Part shown: positions 8,753-17,687 of the stretch, piece after piece | How positions within the stretch are numbered: the first letter of the stretch is position 1 | Layout of the letters: the number at the start of each line of letters is the position of its first letter | NCBI RefSeq assembly: GCF_902499115.1 | Contig: NZ_CABVPN010000031.1 | Location: 33,277-97,276 of the forward strand | Length of the DNA: 64,000 bases | Source of the DNA: Burkholderia diffusa | Lineage (GTDB): Bacteria > Pseudomonadota > Gammaproteobacteria > Burkholderiales > Burkholderiaceae | Direction of reading: 5' to 3' | Notes under the pieces: model-generated | The model's database searches: none | What the model saw: the letters and a program-made list of their open reading frames with translations, nothing else | Told to the model about the DNA's origin: nothing | Translations under genes and position numbers: made by a program

Positions 8753-9580
8753 ATGACACGACGCTTCGTCGATCTTTCGATCTATCTGGAAAACGACGTC
8801 ATTTCCGATCCACCGGGTTACGGCCCCAAGATTCAGTATCTGACGCACCGGAATACGGCCAAAGCCGTTACGGCCTTCTTTCCCGGCCTACAGGAAACCG
8901 ACCTGCCTGACAACGAAGGCTGGGCCATCGAACACATTCAGTTGAGCACACACAACGGTACTCATCTGGATGCGCCGTACCACTTCCACAGCACGATGAA
9001 CGATTCGAAGGGCGAGCGGGAGCGTTCGACAACCATCGACGAAGTCCCGCTCGACTGGTGCTTCCAACCCGGCGTGAAGCTTGATTTCACCGGCTTCGAC
9101 GATGGCTACGTCGTGACCGCTACTGACGTCGAATTCGAGCTTGCGCGCATCGGCCACGATCTCAAGCCGCTTGATATCGTCGTCATCAACACGCGTGCAG
9201 GCAAGCGCTATGGACAACCCGACTATGTTTCCTCGGGTTGCGGCATGGGCTTCGACGCAACCATGTACCTGCTCGAGCGAGGGGTTCGCCTGACTGGCAC
9301 CGACGCGTGGAGTTGGGACGCACCATTCGTACATACCGCAAAAAAATATTCCGAAACGCGTGATGCATCGCTGATCTGGGAAGGACACAAGGCCGGCCGC
9401 AAGATCGGCTATTGCCATCTGGAAAAACTCCACAATCTCGAGGTGCTGCCACCTCACGGCTTCTTCATCTCGTGCTTCCCGCACAAAATCCGGGGTGCCT
9501 CCGCTGGCTGGACTCGCGCAGTCGCGATCTTCGACGACGCCCTCAATGCAACAGCTTGCGACCTGCATCGAACCGTATAG
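8753..9580 (+). CDS. cyclase family protein (kynurenine-formamidase-like metal hydrolase)
   Basis: A 275-residue member of the cyclase (KynB-like) family. The metal-binding signature HNGTHLDAPYHF is at about residues 69-80, and the region WSWDAPF follows later. These enzymes hydrolyse amides or lactones using divalent metal, as in arylformamide hydrolysis. ATG at 8753 has GGAG spaced nine bases upstream; the in-frame start at 8720 lacks this. The next gene, a fumarylacetoacetase, starts 14 bases downstream, so both belong to one operon under the divergent TetR. Together they suggest ring-opening and hydrolysis of an aromatic degradation product. Confidence 0.88.
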   Translation: MTRRFVDLSIYLENDVISDPPGYGPKIQYLTHRNTAKAVTAFFPGLQETDLPDNEGWAIEHIQLSTHNGTHLDAPYHFHSTMNDSKGERERSTTIDEVPLDWCFQPGVKLDFTGFDDGYVVTATDVEFELARIGHDLKPLDIVVINTRAGKRYGQPDYVSSGCGMGFDATMYLLERGVRLTGTDAWSWDAPFVHTAKKYSETRDASLIWEGHKAGRKIGYCHLEKLHNLEVLPPHGFFISCFPHKIRGASAGWTRAVAIFDDALNATACDLHRTV

Positions 9581-9593
9581 GCGAGGAGCCTCA

Positions 9594-10916
9594 ATGGAAC
9601 TGAATCACACACACGACGTCACTCAACGCAGCTGGCTCGAAGCGGCCAACGTGGCGGGGACCGACTTTCCGTTGCAGAATTTGCCAATCGGCGTGTTTCG
9701 CCGCCGAGGCGGCGGCGAGACTTGGCGCGGCGGGATCGCGATCGGCGACCAGATCGTTGACCTCGCTGCGCTACAGCAGGTGGGCTGCATGGACGGTCTG
9801 GCAGTCGAGGCCGCGCGAGCGGCAACAGCAACCACGCTGAATGCACTGCTCGATATGGGGCCGGCTGCCTGGCAGGCACTGCGCCACTCACTCTTCGAAC
9901 TCCTTCGGGCCGGTAGTCCGCATGAGTCGGGCGTACGGAAGACGCTGGTATCACAAGCGGAAGCCGAGTACGCCGTACCCGTGCGCATCGGCGACTACAC
10001 CGATTTCTACACCTCTCTCGATCATGCGGTGAACTGCAGCCGCCCGCTCGGCATGGCGATCAGCCCGAATTTCGACTGGTTACCCATCGCTTATCATGGC
10101 CGCGTGTCGTCGATTGGCGTCAGCGGTCAGCAGGTCTACCGCCCAATGGGACAATATCGCCCGAATCCGTCCGCCTCTCCCGTTCACGATGCATGTCGCC
10201 GGCTCGATTACGAGCTGGAACTGGGCGCAGTGATCGGGGTCGGCAATCCACGCGGTACTTCAATCCCGCTGCGTGAGGCTCAACGGCACATTTTCGGGCT
10301 CTGCCTGCTGAACGATTGGTCCGCGCGCGACATCCAGTCGTGGGAAATGCAGCCGCTCGGGCCATTCCTCGCGAAAAATTTCGCGACGACGATATCGCCC
10401 TGGCTGGTAACCCTCGAAGCATTGTTGCCTTACCGCACCACGTGGTCACGCGTCGCCGAACGCCCGCAGCCACTCGATTACCTGTCTTCAGGCGACAACA
10501 GCACGGCCGGGGCGTTCGACATCCAGCTCGAGGTGTCGATCCTCAGCGCGCGTCAGCTCACGCAAGGGCTGCAACCGCGTACGTTGACGCGCACCAGTTT
10601 CCGGCACCAGTACTGGACGCTGGGGCAGATGATCGCGCACCACACAATGGGGGGCTGCAACCTCCAGCCGGGTGACCTGCTGGGAAGCGGCACCATCTCC
10701 GGCCCGTCATCGGGCGAAGCCGGTGCGTTGATCGAACTCACGGCAGGCGGCGCGCAACCCGTGGATATCGGCAATGGTGAAAGCCGAACGTTCCTCGACG
10801 ACGGCGATACCGTCATTTTCCGGGGCTGGTGCGAACGCGATGGTTTTGCACGAATCGGTTTCGGCACCAACCACGGAACCGTTTTGCAGGTGCCGGCCGC
10901 GGAAAGCGCTCATTGA
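9594..10916 (+). CDS. fahA: fumarylacetoacetase
   Basis: A 440-residue fumarylacetoacetate hydrolase of the long eukaryote-like class: an N-terminal SH3-like domain (GVFRRRGGGETWRGGIAIGDQIVDL) then the catalytic FAH fold with DYTDFYTSLDHA (metal Asp), GRVSSIGVSG, LDYELELGAVIG (metal Glu pair) and LLNDWSARDIQSWE (metal Asp). It cleaves fumarylacetoacetate to fumarate and acetoacetate. The start at 9594 has GAGGAG seven bases upstream. Homogentisate dioxygenase and maleylacetoacetate isomerase are not adjacent, so it may act on a related acylpyruvate made with the cyclase rather than in tyrosine breakdown. Confidence 0.93.
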   Translation: MELNHTHDVTQRSWLEAANVAGTDFPLQNLPIGVFRRRGGGETWRGGIAIGDQIVDLAALQQVGCMDGLAVEAARAATATTLNALLDMGPAAWQALRHSLFELLRAGSPHESGVRKTLVSQAEAEYAVPVRIGDYTDFYTSLDHAVNCSRPLGMAISPNFDWLPIAYHGRVSSIGVSGQQVYRPMGQYRPNPSASPVHDACRRLDYELELGAVIGVGNPRGTSIPLREAQRHIFGLCLLNDWSARDIQSWEMQPLGPFLAKNFATTISPWLVTLEALLPYRTTWSRVAERPQPLDYLSSGDNSTAGAFDIQLEVSILSARQLTQGLQPRTLTRTSFRHQYWTLGQMIAHHTMGGCNLQPGDLLGSGTISGPSSGEAGALIELTAGGAQPVDIGNGESRTFLDDGDTVIFRGWCERDGFARIGFGTNHGTVLQVPAAESAH

Positions 10917-11055
10917 CCGCACGTCATTTCGCAACCGGCCACTGATTCAATGCGAGGGTCACGTTCGTGGTCCTCGCGCTTTGAAGCACCGATCCCGTGG
11001 ACTCGCGGTGTCCGCGCATCGTGCTTGAACACCGCCCCCCAATGCCAGGAAGCAT

Positions 11056-11100
11056 CCGTGAAATCGCCGCCAGCAAATAACGCTGGCGGCGATTTCACGG
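11056..11100. terminator. strong bidirectional stem-loop between convergent genes
   Basis: A perfect 19-bp stem (left arm 11056-11074, right arm 11082-11100) closes a seven-base AAATAAC loop. It lies between the 3' end of fahA (plus, 10916) and the 3' end of the porin gene (minus, 11120). The uridine tract expected of a classical intrinsic terminator is missing on both sides, but stem length and position argue for transcription termination or mRNA 3'-end protection. Confidence 0.75.
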
Positions 11101-11119
11101 CATATGTTTCTCGGGTGCG

Positions 11120-12211
11120 CTAGAAGAGGTGACGAACGCCAACGACGATGCCCACACTGCTACCGGTTGGCTCATACAGCGCACCATTCACGGTGAACCC
11201 GGTGTGCATCAACCCGTGGTTGTTCACGCATGCCGCGGAGCCGTACAAGGTCGTTCGTTTCGACAGAAAGTAGTCCAGCCCGGCAGACGCCAGCAAAGAA
11301 TGATTCGCTGAGTCGTTGCTGTCCCGCATGTACCAAACGCCTACGTCGGTGGACAGTGTCGGCGTGATCAGATATTCGCCGCCCGCAGCGTACACTTTCT
11401 CATTGAAGGAACCGGCGATCTTGTAGCTTGTGTACGATCCCTTGAAGGTTGCGCCTCCCCACCTATAGCTCGCGCCGATCGTTCGACCGCTGAATTCGAT
11501 CGTTGACGGGAATGGCGTAGAAATGCTGGCTGACCCGCCGGGATTTCCACTGAACAGGGCCGCGTTCACGACCAGATCTTTCCATTCGTATCTCACGCGA
11601 GCCGCAAATTGGCGCCCCGCCTGAAATCCCTTTGGATCGCCACCCAGTGCAAGCAATGCACTCGCCTGTATGCCGGCGATTGTCGGGCTCGTATAGGACA
11701 CGGCATTGGCGACGAAAATTCCGGTCGCAAAAAAGTTGCCCATGTAAATGCCGGCCTGACTCCCGAAGAACGACGCATGCCGCGCGTCCGTATCGACGAT
11801 CGCAAGTCCGAACGGCGAGTATTGCAGGCCGGCCTTGACGGTACCGAAGTGTCCGGAGAGACCAACGAAGGCTTGCCGCCCGAAGAGATTCCCGTTCGAG
11901 TTGCCCAGCGCCCCGTTGTTCGTAGTAAAGCCGCTTTCCAGTGTAAAGATCGCCTTTGTACCTGCTCCCAAATCCTCGGCACCGGTGATACCGAAGTGAG
12001 AACCCGAGATCCCGCCATCCGTTGCTGATACCTGATGCGGGCCGCTCGCCCCCGCTCCAGCGTCGAAGGTGCGGCTCGTGTACATCACGCCGGAGTCCAC
12101 GACACCATACAGTGTGACGTTACTTTGCGCATGCACTTTTGGCGGTAAGCCCAGTACTGCGATCGAGATAGGGATCAGCAGCATCGGGCGGATTTTTTGC
12201 ATCTCGCTCAC
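11120..12211 (-). CDS. Gram-negative porin (OmpC/Omp32-like, 16-stranded)
   Basis: A 363-residue porin of the Burkholderiales type. It begins with a signal peptide ending in VHAQ, then SNVTLYGVVDSGVMY, and ends with the outer-membrane C-terminal pattern GVRHLF with a terminal Phe. The eyelet-region style (GLSGHFGTVKAGLQYSPFGLAI) is also typical. It would form a trimeric diffusion channel for small solutes. The start is a GTG at 12211 with GGAGGAG ten bases upstream; an in-frame ATG at 12202 is a less well-spaced alternative. It is monocistronic and convergent with fahA. Confidence 0.92.
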   Translation of the reverse strand: MSEMQKIRPMLLIPISIAVLGLPPKVHAQSNVTLYGVVDSGVMYTSRTFDAGAGASGPHQVSATDGGISGSHFGITGAEDLGAGTKAIFTLESGFTTNNGALGNSNGNLFGRQAFVGLSGHFGTVKAGLQYSPFGLAIVDTDARHASFFGSQAGIYMGNFFATGIFVANAVSYTSPTIAGIQASALLALGGDPKGFQAGRQFAARVRYEWKDLVVNAALFSGNPGGSASISTPFPSTIEFSGRTIGASYRWGGATFKGSYTSYKIAGSFNEKVYAAGGEYLITPTLSTDVGVWYMRDSNDSANHSLLASAGLDYFLSKRTTLYGSAACVNNHGLMHTGFTVNGALYEPTGSSVGIVVGVRHLF

Positions 12212-12577
12212 GTTTTAATGTCTCCTCCAGTTATCCAGGACTACAAAATAATTGATTAAGAGTCTGCCTCTATGCGGCGCTCGACGTATGGCGATCAAAT
12301 GAAACCGGACCGATGGCCGTTTTGGCTTCTGTCCTCGGAGTCTTGCCAGGCGTGCACGCCGGGGCGTTGGTTTTTCTTGAACCTCCGCCGGTCCGGGATT
12401 GATGTCCCTCGCGACATTGCCACGGGCTCGAATCGAAAATTTGAGCGCACATCGGCCGCAATCGGTCCACGGCTTCGATGACGTGGCAAAGCAGTAGCGT
12501 GTTTCCGCTGCTTGACGCTCCGCACAAGCGGCCCGCGCCGCACTTGCCTGCGCGAAGTACGCGAACCGACGGGCCGG
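12212..12577. other. intergenic region upstream of the porin gene
   Basis: A 366-base gap between the porin start and the 3' end of the next minus-strand gene. Frames here are shadows without ribosome-binding sites or family features. It should contain the porin promoter; I could not pick convincing -35/-10 boxes. Confidence 0.4.
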
Positions 12578-13291
12578 TTATGTATTCACGGAAAGCGCCA
12601 ACGGCATCAAGTCGTTTGCTTGCGTCCGCGAAAGGGCATAGAGCTCGAACCAGTTGCACCACTCGACCATCAGGTGGTCCGAGTGGCCATGAATGAGTTC
12701 TTCGGGCGCGGTCGATGGCCAGAAGATCTCCAACCGTGCATCGAACCCCGGAAGCGTGTCCCTGAATTGGTGCAGCAAGTAACCAACGGTCTTGCCATCG
12801 GGCGTCTCGACGCGCCCCATCATCCGATGCGGCATATCGGGCGCCAGTTCGATCGGGATTCCATTCCAGTCATCCAGATGGCGGAGCTTCAGGAGGGCCG
12901 GCGACTTTGTATGGCCGGGTACTTCCAGAATGCCGACACGCCCGTCCGAGAGTGGTAGCGCACCGAGATGCTCAGGGTGGGCCCGGAGCATTGCCGGGCT
13001 GTTCGGCCCGCCATACCCCGCCCAGAACCAACTCACGAATTCTGCGCTGGTGCCCACCGCGACGTGCGCTTCGGCAACCGACGAACTGAAGCAACCACTC
13101 GCACGCAGCGACCAATCCTTCTCGTTCGATTCGTGCTCCGCGATCTCCTTCGCGAACAGGCTGACCATGCCGTCCGCCCCCAGTTTCTCCATGAGCAAGG
13201 CCATCATGTAGCGCGCCCTTTTAACTTCCATTCTGAGGATGTCCTCGCAAGCCACCTCTGTACCTGACTTGAAAAACGTCACTGCTTTCAC
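12578..13291 (-). CDS. conserved-looking protein of unknown function, divergent from a TetR gene
   Basis: A 237-residue soluble protein I do not recognise. It has no signal peptide or membrane segment. Notable features are a His/Trp/Glu-rich C-terminal part (ELIHGHSDHLMVEWCNWFELY) and ELAPDMPHRMMGRVETPDG in the middle. The start is a GTG at 13291 preceded by GGAGG five bases upstream; the longer frame to 13609 would run antisense through the operator and the divergent tetR gene. It faces a TetR gene across a 28-bp inverted repeat, so it is probably the repressor's main target and may handle its ligand. Confidence 0.7.
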   Translation of the reverse strand: MKAVTFFKSGTEVACEDILRMEVKRARYMMALLMEKLGADGMVSLFAKEIAEHESNEKDWSLRASGCFSSSVAEAHVAVGTSAEFVSWFWAGYGGPNSPAMLRAHPEHLGALPLSDGRVGILEVPGHTKSPALLKLRHLDDWNGIPIELAPDMPHRMMGRVETPDGKTVGYLLHQFRDTLPGFDARLEIFWPSTAPEELIHGHSDHLMVEWCNWFELYALSRTQANDLMPLALSVNT

Positions 13292-13342
13292 TTGAACCTC
13301 CGTAGCGCGGGTGAACGAGTTGCCATGTTTCCCGACTCGCAC

Positions 13343-13370
13343 CACTAACGCAAGTAAACTTGCGTTAGTG
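13343..13370. promoter_or_regulatory. TetR operator, 13-bp arms
   Basis: Two perfectly inverted 13-base arms (CACTAACGCAAGT at 13343-13355 and its complement at 13358-13370) are separated by AA. The site sits between the divergent unknown gene (start 13291) and the tetR gene (start 13467). Size and position fit an operator bound by a TetR dimer pair. Confidence 0.82.
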
Positions 13371-13466
13371 TTTACCGCATGCCTGTCGACCGTCGAGTGG
13401 TCGTAGTCGCGGCCGGACTGCCGTGACGAGGCAGGCAGTCGATGAAACGATGTGTAAAATCTGCTC

Positions 13467-14069
13467 ATGCCAAAGTCAGCCGAACAAGAATCGCCGTCGC
13501 CACGTCGCCGCCTTGGCGGCCGCAGCGCACGTGTCCGTGAAGCCGTGATCTCCGCAACAATTGCCCAATTGCAGGCAGCCGGTTTCGAGGGGCTCAACAT
13601 CGGTGCCATCGCAGCGCTCGCGGGCGTGCATGAGAGTTCGATCTATCGCCGCTGGAAGAGCAAGGAAGGGCTGATGATGGAGGCCGTCTTCGAGCTTTTT
13701 GCCGAGCACATCGCGATACCTGATCGGGGTTCACTTCACGCGGATCTCGTCGCGCTGCTGTCTGCCACCGCGCAGTACTTGCGAACGGCCGTGGGCAGGT
13801 CTGCCATCCAGTTTGTGCTGGCCATGTACAACGATGCGGCCGTAACGAGCGAACTGCGCAGGTTGTGGACGAACCGCTTTTCGGCGGTTCAGCAGATTTT
13901 CGATCGCGCCGCAAAAATGGGCGAGTGGCCGCAGGGGGTGGATCCAATGCCCCTGCTTCATTGCCTGATCGGCGCCGTTTATCTACGCACACTGATCCTG
14001 CACGAGCGCGTCACGACCGATCAGATTCGAGAACTGACGCGTTGGATGCTTCGCGAACGAGACGCCTGA
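13467..14069 (+). CDS. TetR/AcrR family transcriptional regulator
   Basis: A 200-residue repressor with a basic N-terminal arm (PRRRLGGRSARV) and a TetR helix-turn-helix at about residues 24-68 (ISATIAQLQAAGFEGLNIGAIAALAGVHESSIYRRWKSKEGL). The C-terminal region matches the common TetR ligand domain with a long hydrophobic helix (MPLLHCLIGAVYLRTLIL). It is divergent from the unknown gene at 12578-13291 and is probably autoregulated through the 28-bp inverted repeat. The ribosome-binding site at the ATG is weak. Confidence 0.92.
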   Translation: MPKSAEQESPSPRRRLGGRSARVREAVISATIAQLQAAGFEGLNIGAIAALAGVHESSIYRRWKSKEGLMMEAVFELFAEHIAIPDRGSLHADLVALLSATAQYLRTAVGRSAIQFVLAMYNDAAVTSELRRLWTNRFSAVQQIFDRAAKMGEWPQGVDPMPLLHCLIGAVYLRTLILHERVTTDQIRELTRWMLRERDA

Positions 14070-14481
14070 GCATCCGGCAAATCTAAGAGATCAGACCATC
14101 GGGGCCGGTCAAGCGCTCGAAGAAACTCCGTCCAGTGCGATTGGAGCAGCCGATCGTGACATGGTCATAAGGTTCCATCTCGAAATAAGTCGGCTTATCT
14201 GGCTGGCGCGTTCATTCGGACGTCACGATCGGTACACGACCGCAAAGGGCGGTTCTGGGACGACGCGAACGACTCTGAACGACCCTTCTCTGTCGTTCCA
14301 CTCAGGCCGCAGTAGCGACCGCTATCGTGTGTAAAGCGGCCTCTGCCTGCCCGCGCGGGCGGCTTTTGCGTTCAGGCAATGAGCCTAGCCCGTCAGTCGT
14401 CCACGCATCATCCAGAGGTTGCTCGGGGCGAACAGCGTATGCAATTGCTGCGTGTTCTTCATCGGCCGCGATAGCGCACCT
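14070..14481. other. intergenic region between convergent tetR genes
   Basis: About 410 bases with no gene I can support. It contains one hairpin-plus-T-tract candidate terminator (annotated separately) for the plus-strand tetR. The remaining sequence shows no repeats or recognisable sites. Confidence 0.4.
14345..14367 (+). terminator. candidate intrinsic terminator
   Basis: GCCTGCCCGCGCGGGCGGC can fold into a GC-rich stem with one bulged T and a GCGC loop, and is followed by TTTT. It lies about 280 bases downstream of the plus-strand tetR gene, which is distant, so its role is tentative. Confidence 0.4.
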
Positions 14482-15114
14482 TCAGATGCCACCGTGCGCG
14501 GCGATGAACATGGCGACGGCCGACCGGCAATAGGATTCGATTTCGTTGTCGTCCTCTGCTCTCGCCTCATTGAAGCGTGCAATAAGCAGGAGATCGGATC
14601 CTTTGAAAAGCGCGGCAAACAAGCGGGCGGACTGGAGAGCATCGGGTACGTTCAGCATCCCTTTCGCGTGCAACTGACGCAACACGGCCTCGATGTGGGC
14701 GATGACACGGGCGGGCCCGGCTTCGTAATGGAGCTTGCTTAACGCCTTTTGATTCGTCTTGTCGGCCAAAACCATGGCTTCGACACTGCGGACGTCCGGG
14801 CTCAACAGCGTGCGAAGCAGGGAGGCCCCGACCGCCACCAGCTGATCTTCGGCCGAACCGTCAACACCTTCAGAAAGGGCCTGCGGTGCAAATTGATCGC
14901 AGCGTGCCACCATGGCCGCGCTGAACAGCGCCTCCTTGTTCTCGAAGTGCCGATAGATGCTCAGCTTGGATATCTTCGCCCGCTGCGCGACCTTGTCCAT
15001 GGTCGTCGCTTGAAAACCCAATTCCACGAAGAGTTCGCACGCCGCGTCGACGATCGTTTGGCGAAGCGCCTCGTTGGCGGGCCGACCGCGCCGGCCCTGG
15101 CTATTTTCGGTCAC
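14482..15114 (-). CDS. TetR/AcrR family transcriptional regulator
   Basis: A 210-residue TetR protein starting from GTG at 15114. The N-terminal GRRGRPANEALRQTIVDAACELFVELGFQATTMDKVAQRAKISKLSIYRHFENKEALFSA carries the helix-turn-helix (residues 7-65). The remainder matches the C-terminal domain common in AcrR-like repressors. It is divergent from the thioredoxin-reductase-like gene. A palindrome (GTATT-AA-AATAC) overlaps a likely promoter between them, so it probably represses that gene. Confidence 0.9.
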   Translation of the reverse strand: MTENSQGRRGRPANEALRQTIVDAACELFVELGFQATTMDKVAQRAKISKLSIYRHFENKEALFSAAMVARCDQFAPQALSEGVDGSAEDQLVAVGASLLRTLLSPDVRSVEAMVLADKTNQKALSKLHYEAGPARVIAHIEAVLRQLHAKGMLNVPDALQSARLFAALFKGSDLLLIARFNEARAEDDNEIESYCRSAVAMFIAAHGGI

Positions 15115-15128
15115 GACAATTCCAGTAC

Positions 15129-15171
15129 TTGACAGTATTAAAATACGTGCATTAGGATACCATCCAGTATC
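15129..15171 (+). promoter_or_regulatory. promoter with inverted repeats between tetR and oxidoreductase
   Basis: TTGACA (15129-15134) and TAGGAT (15153-15158) are separated by 18 bases and would drive the plus-strand oxidoreductase gene. The spacer contains GTATT-AA-AATAC (15135-15146), and GATAC-N6-GTATC follows (15156-15171). Overlap of the palindrome with the promoter fits repression by the divergent TetR. Confidence 0.5.
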
Positions 15172-15394
15172 TCAATGTGCAAGCCAAGGGCAGGTTTCAC
15201 CCGGTTGTCCAGATCCAGTTTCCCCGGGCAGCCCGGCGATATCGAGCGGCATTGTCGAGCCGGCCAATACAGCATGGGCAACTTTTTCGCCAATGCCGAA
15301 GCCCTGCTCGCTGACCGTCTCAAGCGCGTATCGCCGGACGATATTACACCCCACGCTCGGCCCACCCTCCCTCCACAACACGGAGCCCATCACC

Positions 15395-16288
15395 ATGAAT
15401 GACGTCATCATCATCGGTGGCAGCTTTGCCGGCCTCGCCGCCGCCCTGCAGCTTGGCCGTGCTCGCCGCAAGGTCACTGTTCTCGATACCGGCCGGCCGC
15501 GCAACCGCTTTGCAGGCCACTCGCATGGCCTGCTTGGCCACGATCACAAGCCGCCGCTGGACATCCTGGTCGAGGCGCGGCAGCAACTGGCGCGCTATCC
15601 GACGATCAGTCTCGTCAATGCCCGGGCCGAGAGCGTGTCTGGTGCCATCGACGATTTCTGCGTCGTCACTGACGATCACGAAAGCCTGAGGGCGCGCCGC
15701 TTGATCCTGAGCTATGGCGTCGCCGACCAGATGCCTGAAGTTCCGGGCTTTGCCGAAAGCTGGGGCACGTCCATCGTGCCCTGCCCCTATTGCGACGGCT
15801 TTGAAGTCGCCGGCCAGCATTGGGGCCTCGTCTGGTCCAGCCCGCAGTCGTACCAGTCTGCCAAGTTGTTCCGCGATTGGACTGACAAGTTGACTGTCTT
15901 CGCCGATGGGCATGACATTGCGCCCGATATCCAGACCGATCTGGCGCGCCGCAACATACCTCTCGTCGATGGCCGGATCATCGAGGTCGCCCATCAGAAA
16001 GGCCATGTCACCACCGTCAATCTCGATACCGGTCGCAACGTGGCGGTCGACGTCCTGTTCGCCAATCCGCGCAACAAGCCGTCGGCAAGCCTGCATGAAT
16101 CACTGGGCCTCGCCACGGTGGATACGCCCACCGGCATCGTTCTCAAGGTTGACGAGCGCCGCCAAACCAGCATGCCCGGCATCTACGCCGCTGGCGACCT
16201 CGCCACGCCCTTCTTGCCATCGGTTACCCAGGCATCCTCGCAGGGCGCGATGGCGGGCATCTTCGCCCAGCAGTCGATGGTGGTTTGA
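15395..16288 (+). CDS. NAD(P)/FAD-dependent oxidoreductase, thioredoxin-reductase-like
   Basis: A 297-residue low-molecular-weight thioredoxin reductase homologue. The N-terminal FAD-binding motif is DVIIIGGSFAGLAAALQLGRARRKVTVLD. The redox-active pair is CPYC (about residue 130). The C-terminal FAD motif is GIYAAGDLATP. The second nucleotide-binding loop (WSSPQSYQSAKLF) departs from the usual GxGxxA, so NADPH binding may be altered. This fits the ferredoxin/other-reductant or gliotoxin-oxidase-like branch rather than housekeeping TrxB. The ATG at 15395 has CGGAG nine bases upstream. It is divergent from a TetR gene and precedes a damaged methyltransferase gene. Confidence 0.88.
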   Translation: MNDVIIIGGSFAGLAAALQLGRARRKVTVLDTGRPRNRFAGHSHGLLGHDHKPPLDILVEARQQLARYPTISLVNARAESVSGAIDDFCVVTDDHESLRARRLILSYGVADQMPEVPGFAESWGTSIVPCPYCDGFEVAGQHWGLVWSSPQSYQSAKLFRDWTDKLTVFADGHDIAPDIQTDLARRNIPLVDGRIIEVAHQKGHVTTVNLDTGRNVAVDVLFANPRNKPSASLHESLGLATVDTPTGIVLKVDERRQTSMPGIYAAGDLATPFLPSVTQASSQGAMAGIFAQQSMVV

Positions 16289-16384
16289 GAGCACAGATTC
16301 CCTTCTCTTGTTGCGTCGCCGCCTTCGAAAAGGTTGGCGTAGATCGACGCGGTGAAGGGTGGATCGTCGAGTCAAGGAGATGAC

Positions 16385-17249
16385 ATGGCAAAGCAACGTG
16401 CGGATCAGGTGGGTGACTGGAATGGTCAAAGCGGGGAGCGCTGGGTCGCCAACCAGGCCCGGCTCGACGCTCTGGTGGCGGTGTTCGGCCAGGCCGCGAT
16501 AGAAGCCGCCGCGCCCCGCGACGGGCGAGCGCGTGCTAGACATCGGCTGCGGCGCGGGCGCGTCGACTCTGGCTCTGGCAGTCCGCGTCGGCGCGGGGGG
16601 CCAAGTGCTGGGCGTGGACATATCCGAACCGCTGATCGACCGAGCGCGCGCGCTTGCGCGACACGATACGCCGACCCTGTTTCAGGTGGCCGACGCCAGC
16701 AGCGCAGAGCTGCCCGAGGGCGCGTTCGATATCCTGTTCTCGCGTTTCGGCGTGATGTTCTTCGACGATCCGACAGCGGCGTTCACCCATATGCGACGCG
16801 CGCTCCGGCCGGGCGGCCGGGTCGCCTTCGTCTGCTGGCGCGGTACGGATGAGAACGATTGGATGCGCCTGCCGGTGGGCGCGCTCAAGGGCATCCTCCC
16901 GCCGAGTGCGCTGCCCGATCCCGAAGCGCCCGGCCCGTTTTCGTTCGGCGACCGGGAGCGCGTAGCGCGCATCCTGACGACGGCCGGCTTTACCGATATC
17001 GCTATCTCGCCCTTCGACGCGGCCGTCCCATTCGCCGAGGGCGAAACGCGGGACGCTGCGATCGACGACGCAGTGAAGATGACGCTTGAGGTCGGTCCGC
17101 TGTCGCGTGCGCTCGCTGAGCAGCCCGACGACATCCGCGCCCGCGCCTCGGCCGCGGTTCGTGCCGCCTTCGCGGGCCTCCCCGGCGACCGGTCGGTGAT
17201 GATCAAAGGCGCGGCGTGGATCGTCATGGCACGCAATCCGGCAAGCTGA
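16385..17249 (+). pseudogene. class I SAM-dependent methyltransferase, frameshifted
   Basis: The first 45 residues (MAKQRADQVGDWNGQSGERWVANQARLDAL onward) are in one frame. The SAM-binding motif I (GERVLDIGCGAGASTLALA) and the rest of the methyltransferase are in the next frame. The break lies at about 16515-16528, within CCCCGCGACGGGCG, and needs removal of one base to restore a ~287-residue protein. The downstream half could start at a GTG at 16533 but would lack the N-terminal helix. Either a true pseudogene or a sequencing error in a G/C run. It follows the oxidoreductase and may have been its partner. Confidence 0.75.
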
Positions 17250-17555
17250 CAGGTTACGTCGACCAATGTGTCAGAACCGGCAACTCCTCGTGTCTCGGGG
17301 AGGGTCTACCTTGAGCGCCGAACGGCCGGAACGCGGCGCTGATTGGCCATTGAGGGCGAAAAGAGCAGTGGCTCTTGATGGCCGAGAGCCGTCGGATACA
17401 GTCGGCCTGGGAGTCCCCCAAACGCTGCCTTTCCACCATCGGTGACAAAGAGCGTCCGATTTGAATTTTGCGTCGCAACAGGCTGCACTGTACGTTGGGA
17501 ATCGATCTAGAAATCAGGAGCTTACCCCCGGAACTCGAGGTCCACTACGCGAGTA
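17250..17555. other. intergenic region before repeat A
   Basis: About 300 bases after the methyltransferase. No supported gene is visible; the short minus-strand frames have no family features. The region ends at the first copy of the repeat family described separately. Confidence 0.4.
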
Positions 17556-17687
17556 GACAAATTTGATGTGGACGTAGGCAAGTTGACGACATTGTTTTGG
17601 TGGGACTGCCAGAAAAGTCGTCAACTCGCGGGCCGGAAGCCTTGATCCACGAGGATTCTGGAGTGACGGAAATATTTTGCTCTACGA
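17556..17687 (+). repeat. repeat A, transposon-end-like
   Basis: The first 68 bases (17556-17623) align without gaps to 29102-29169, with about 49 identical positions counted by eye. A shared TTTGCTCTACG lies exactly 53 bases further on in both copies. The unit contains an internal inverted pair (AGTTGACGAC at 17581 and its complement near 17617). The truncated RES gene begins directly after it. Its architecture, with several GTCA-type submotifs, resembles multi-site transposase-binding ends. Confidence 0.65.
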
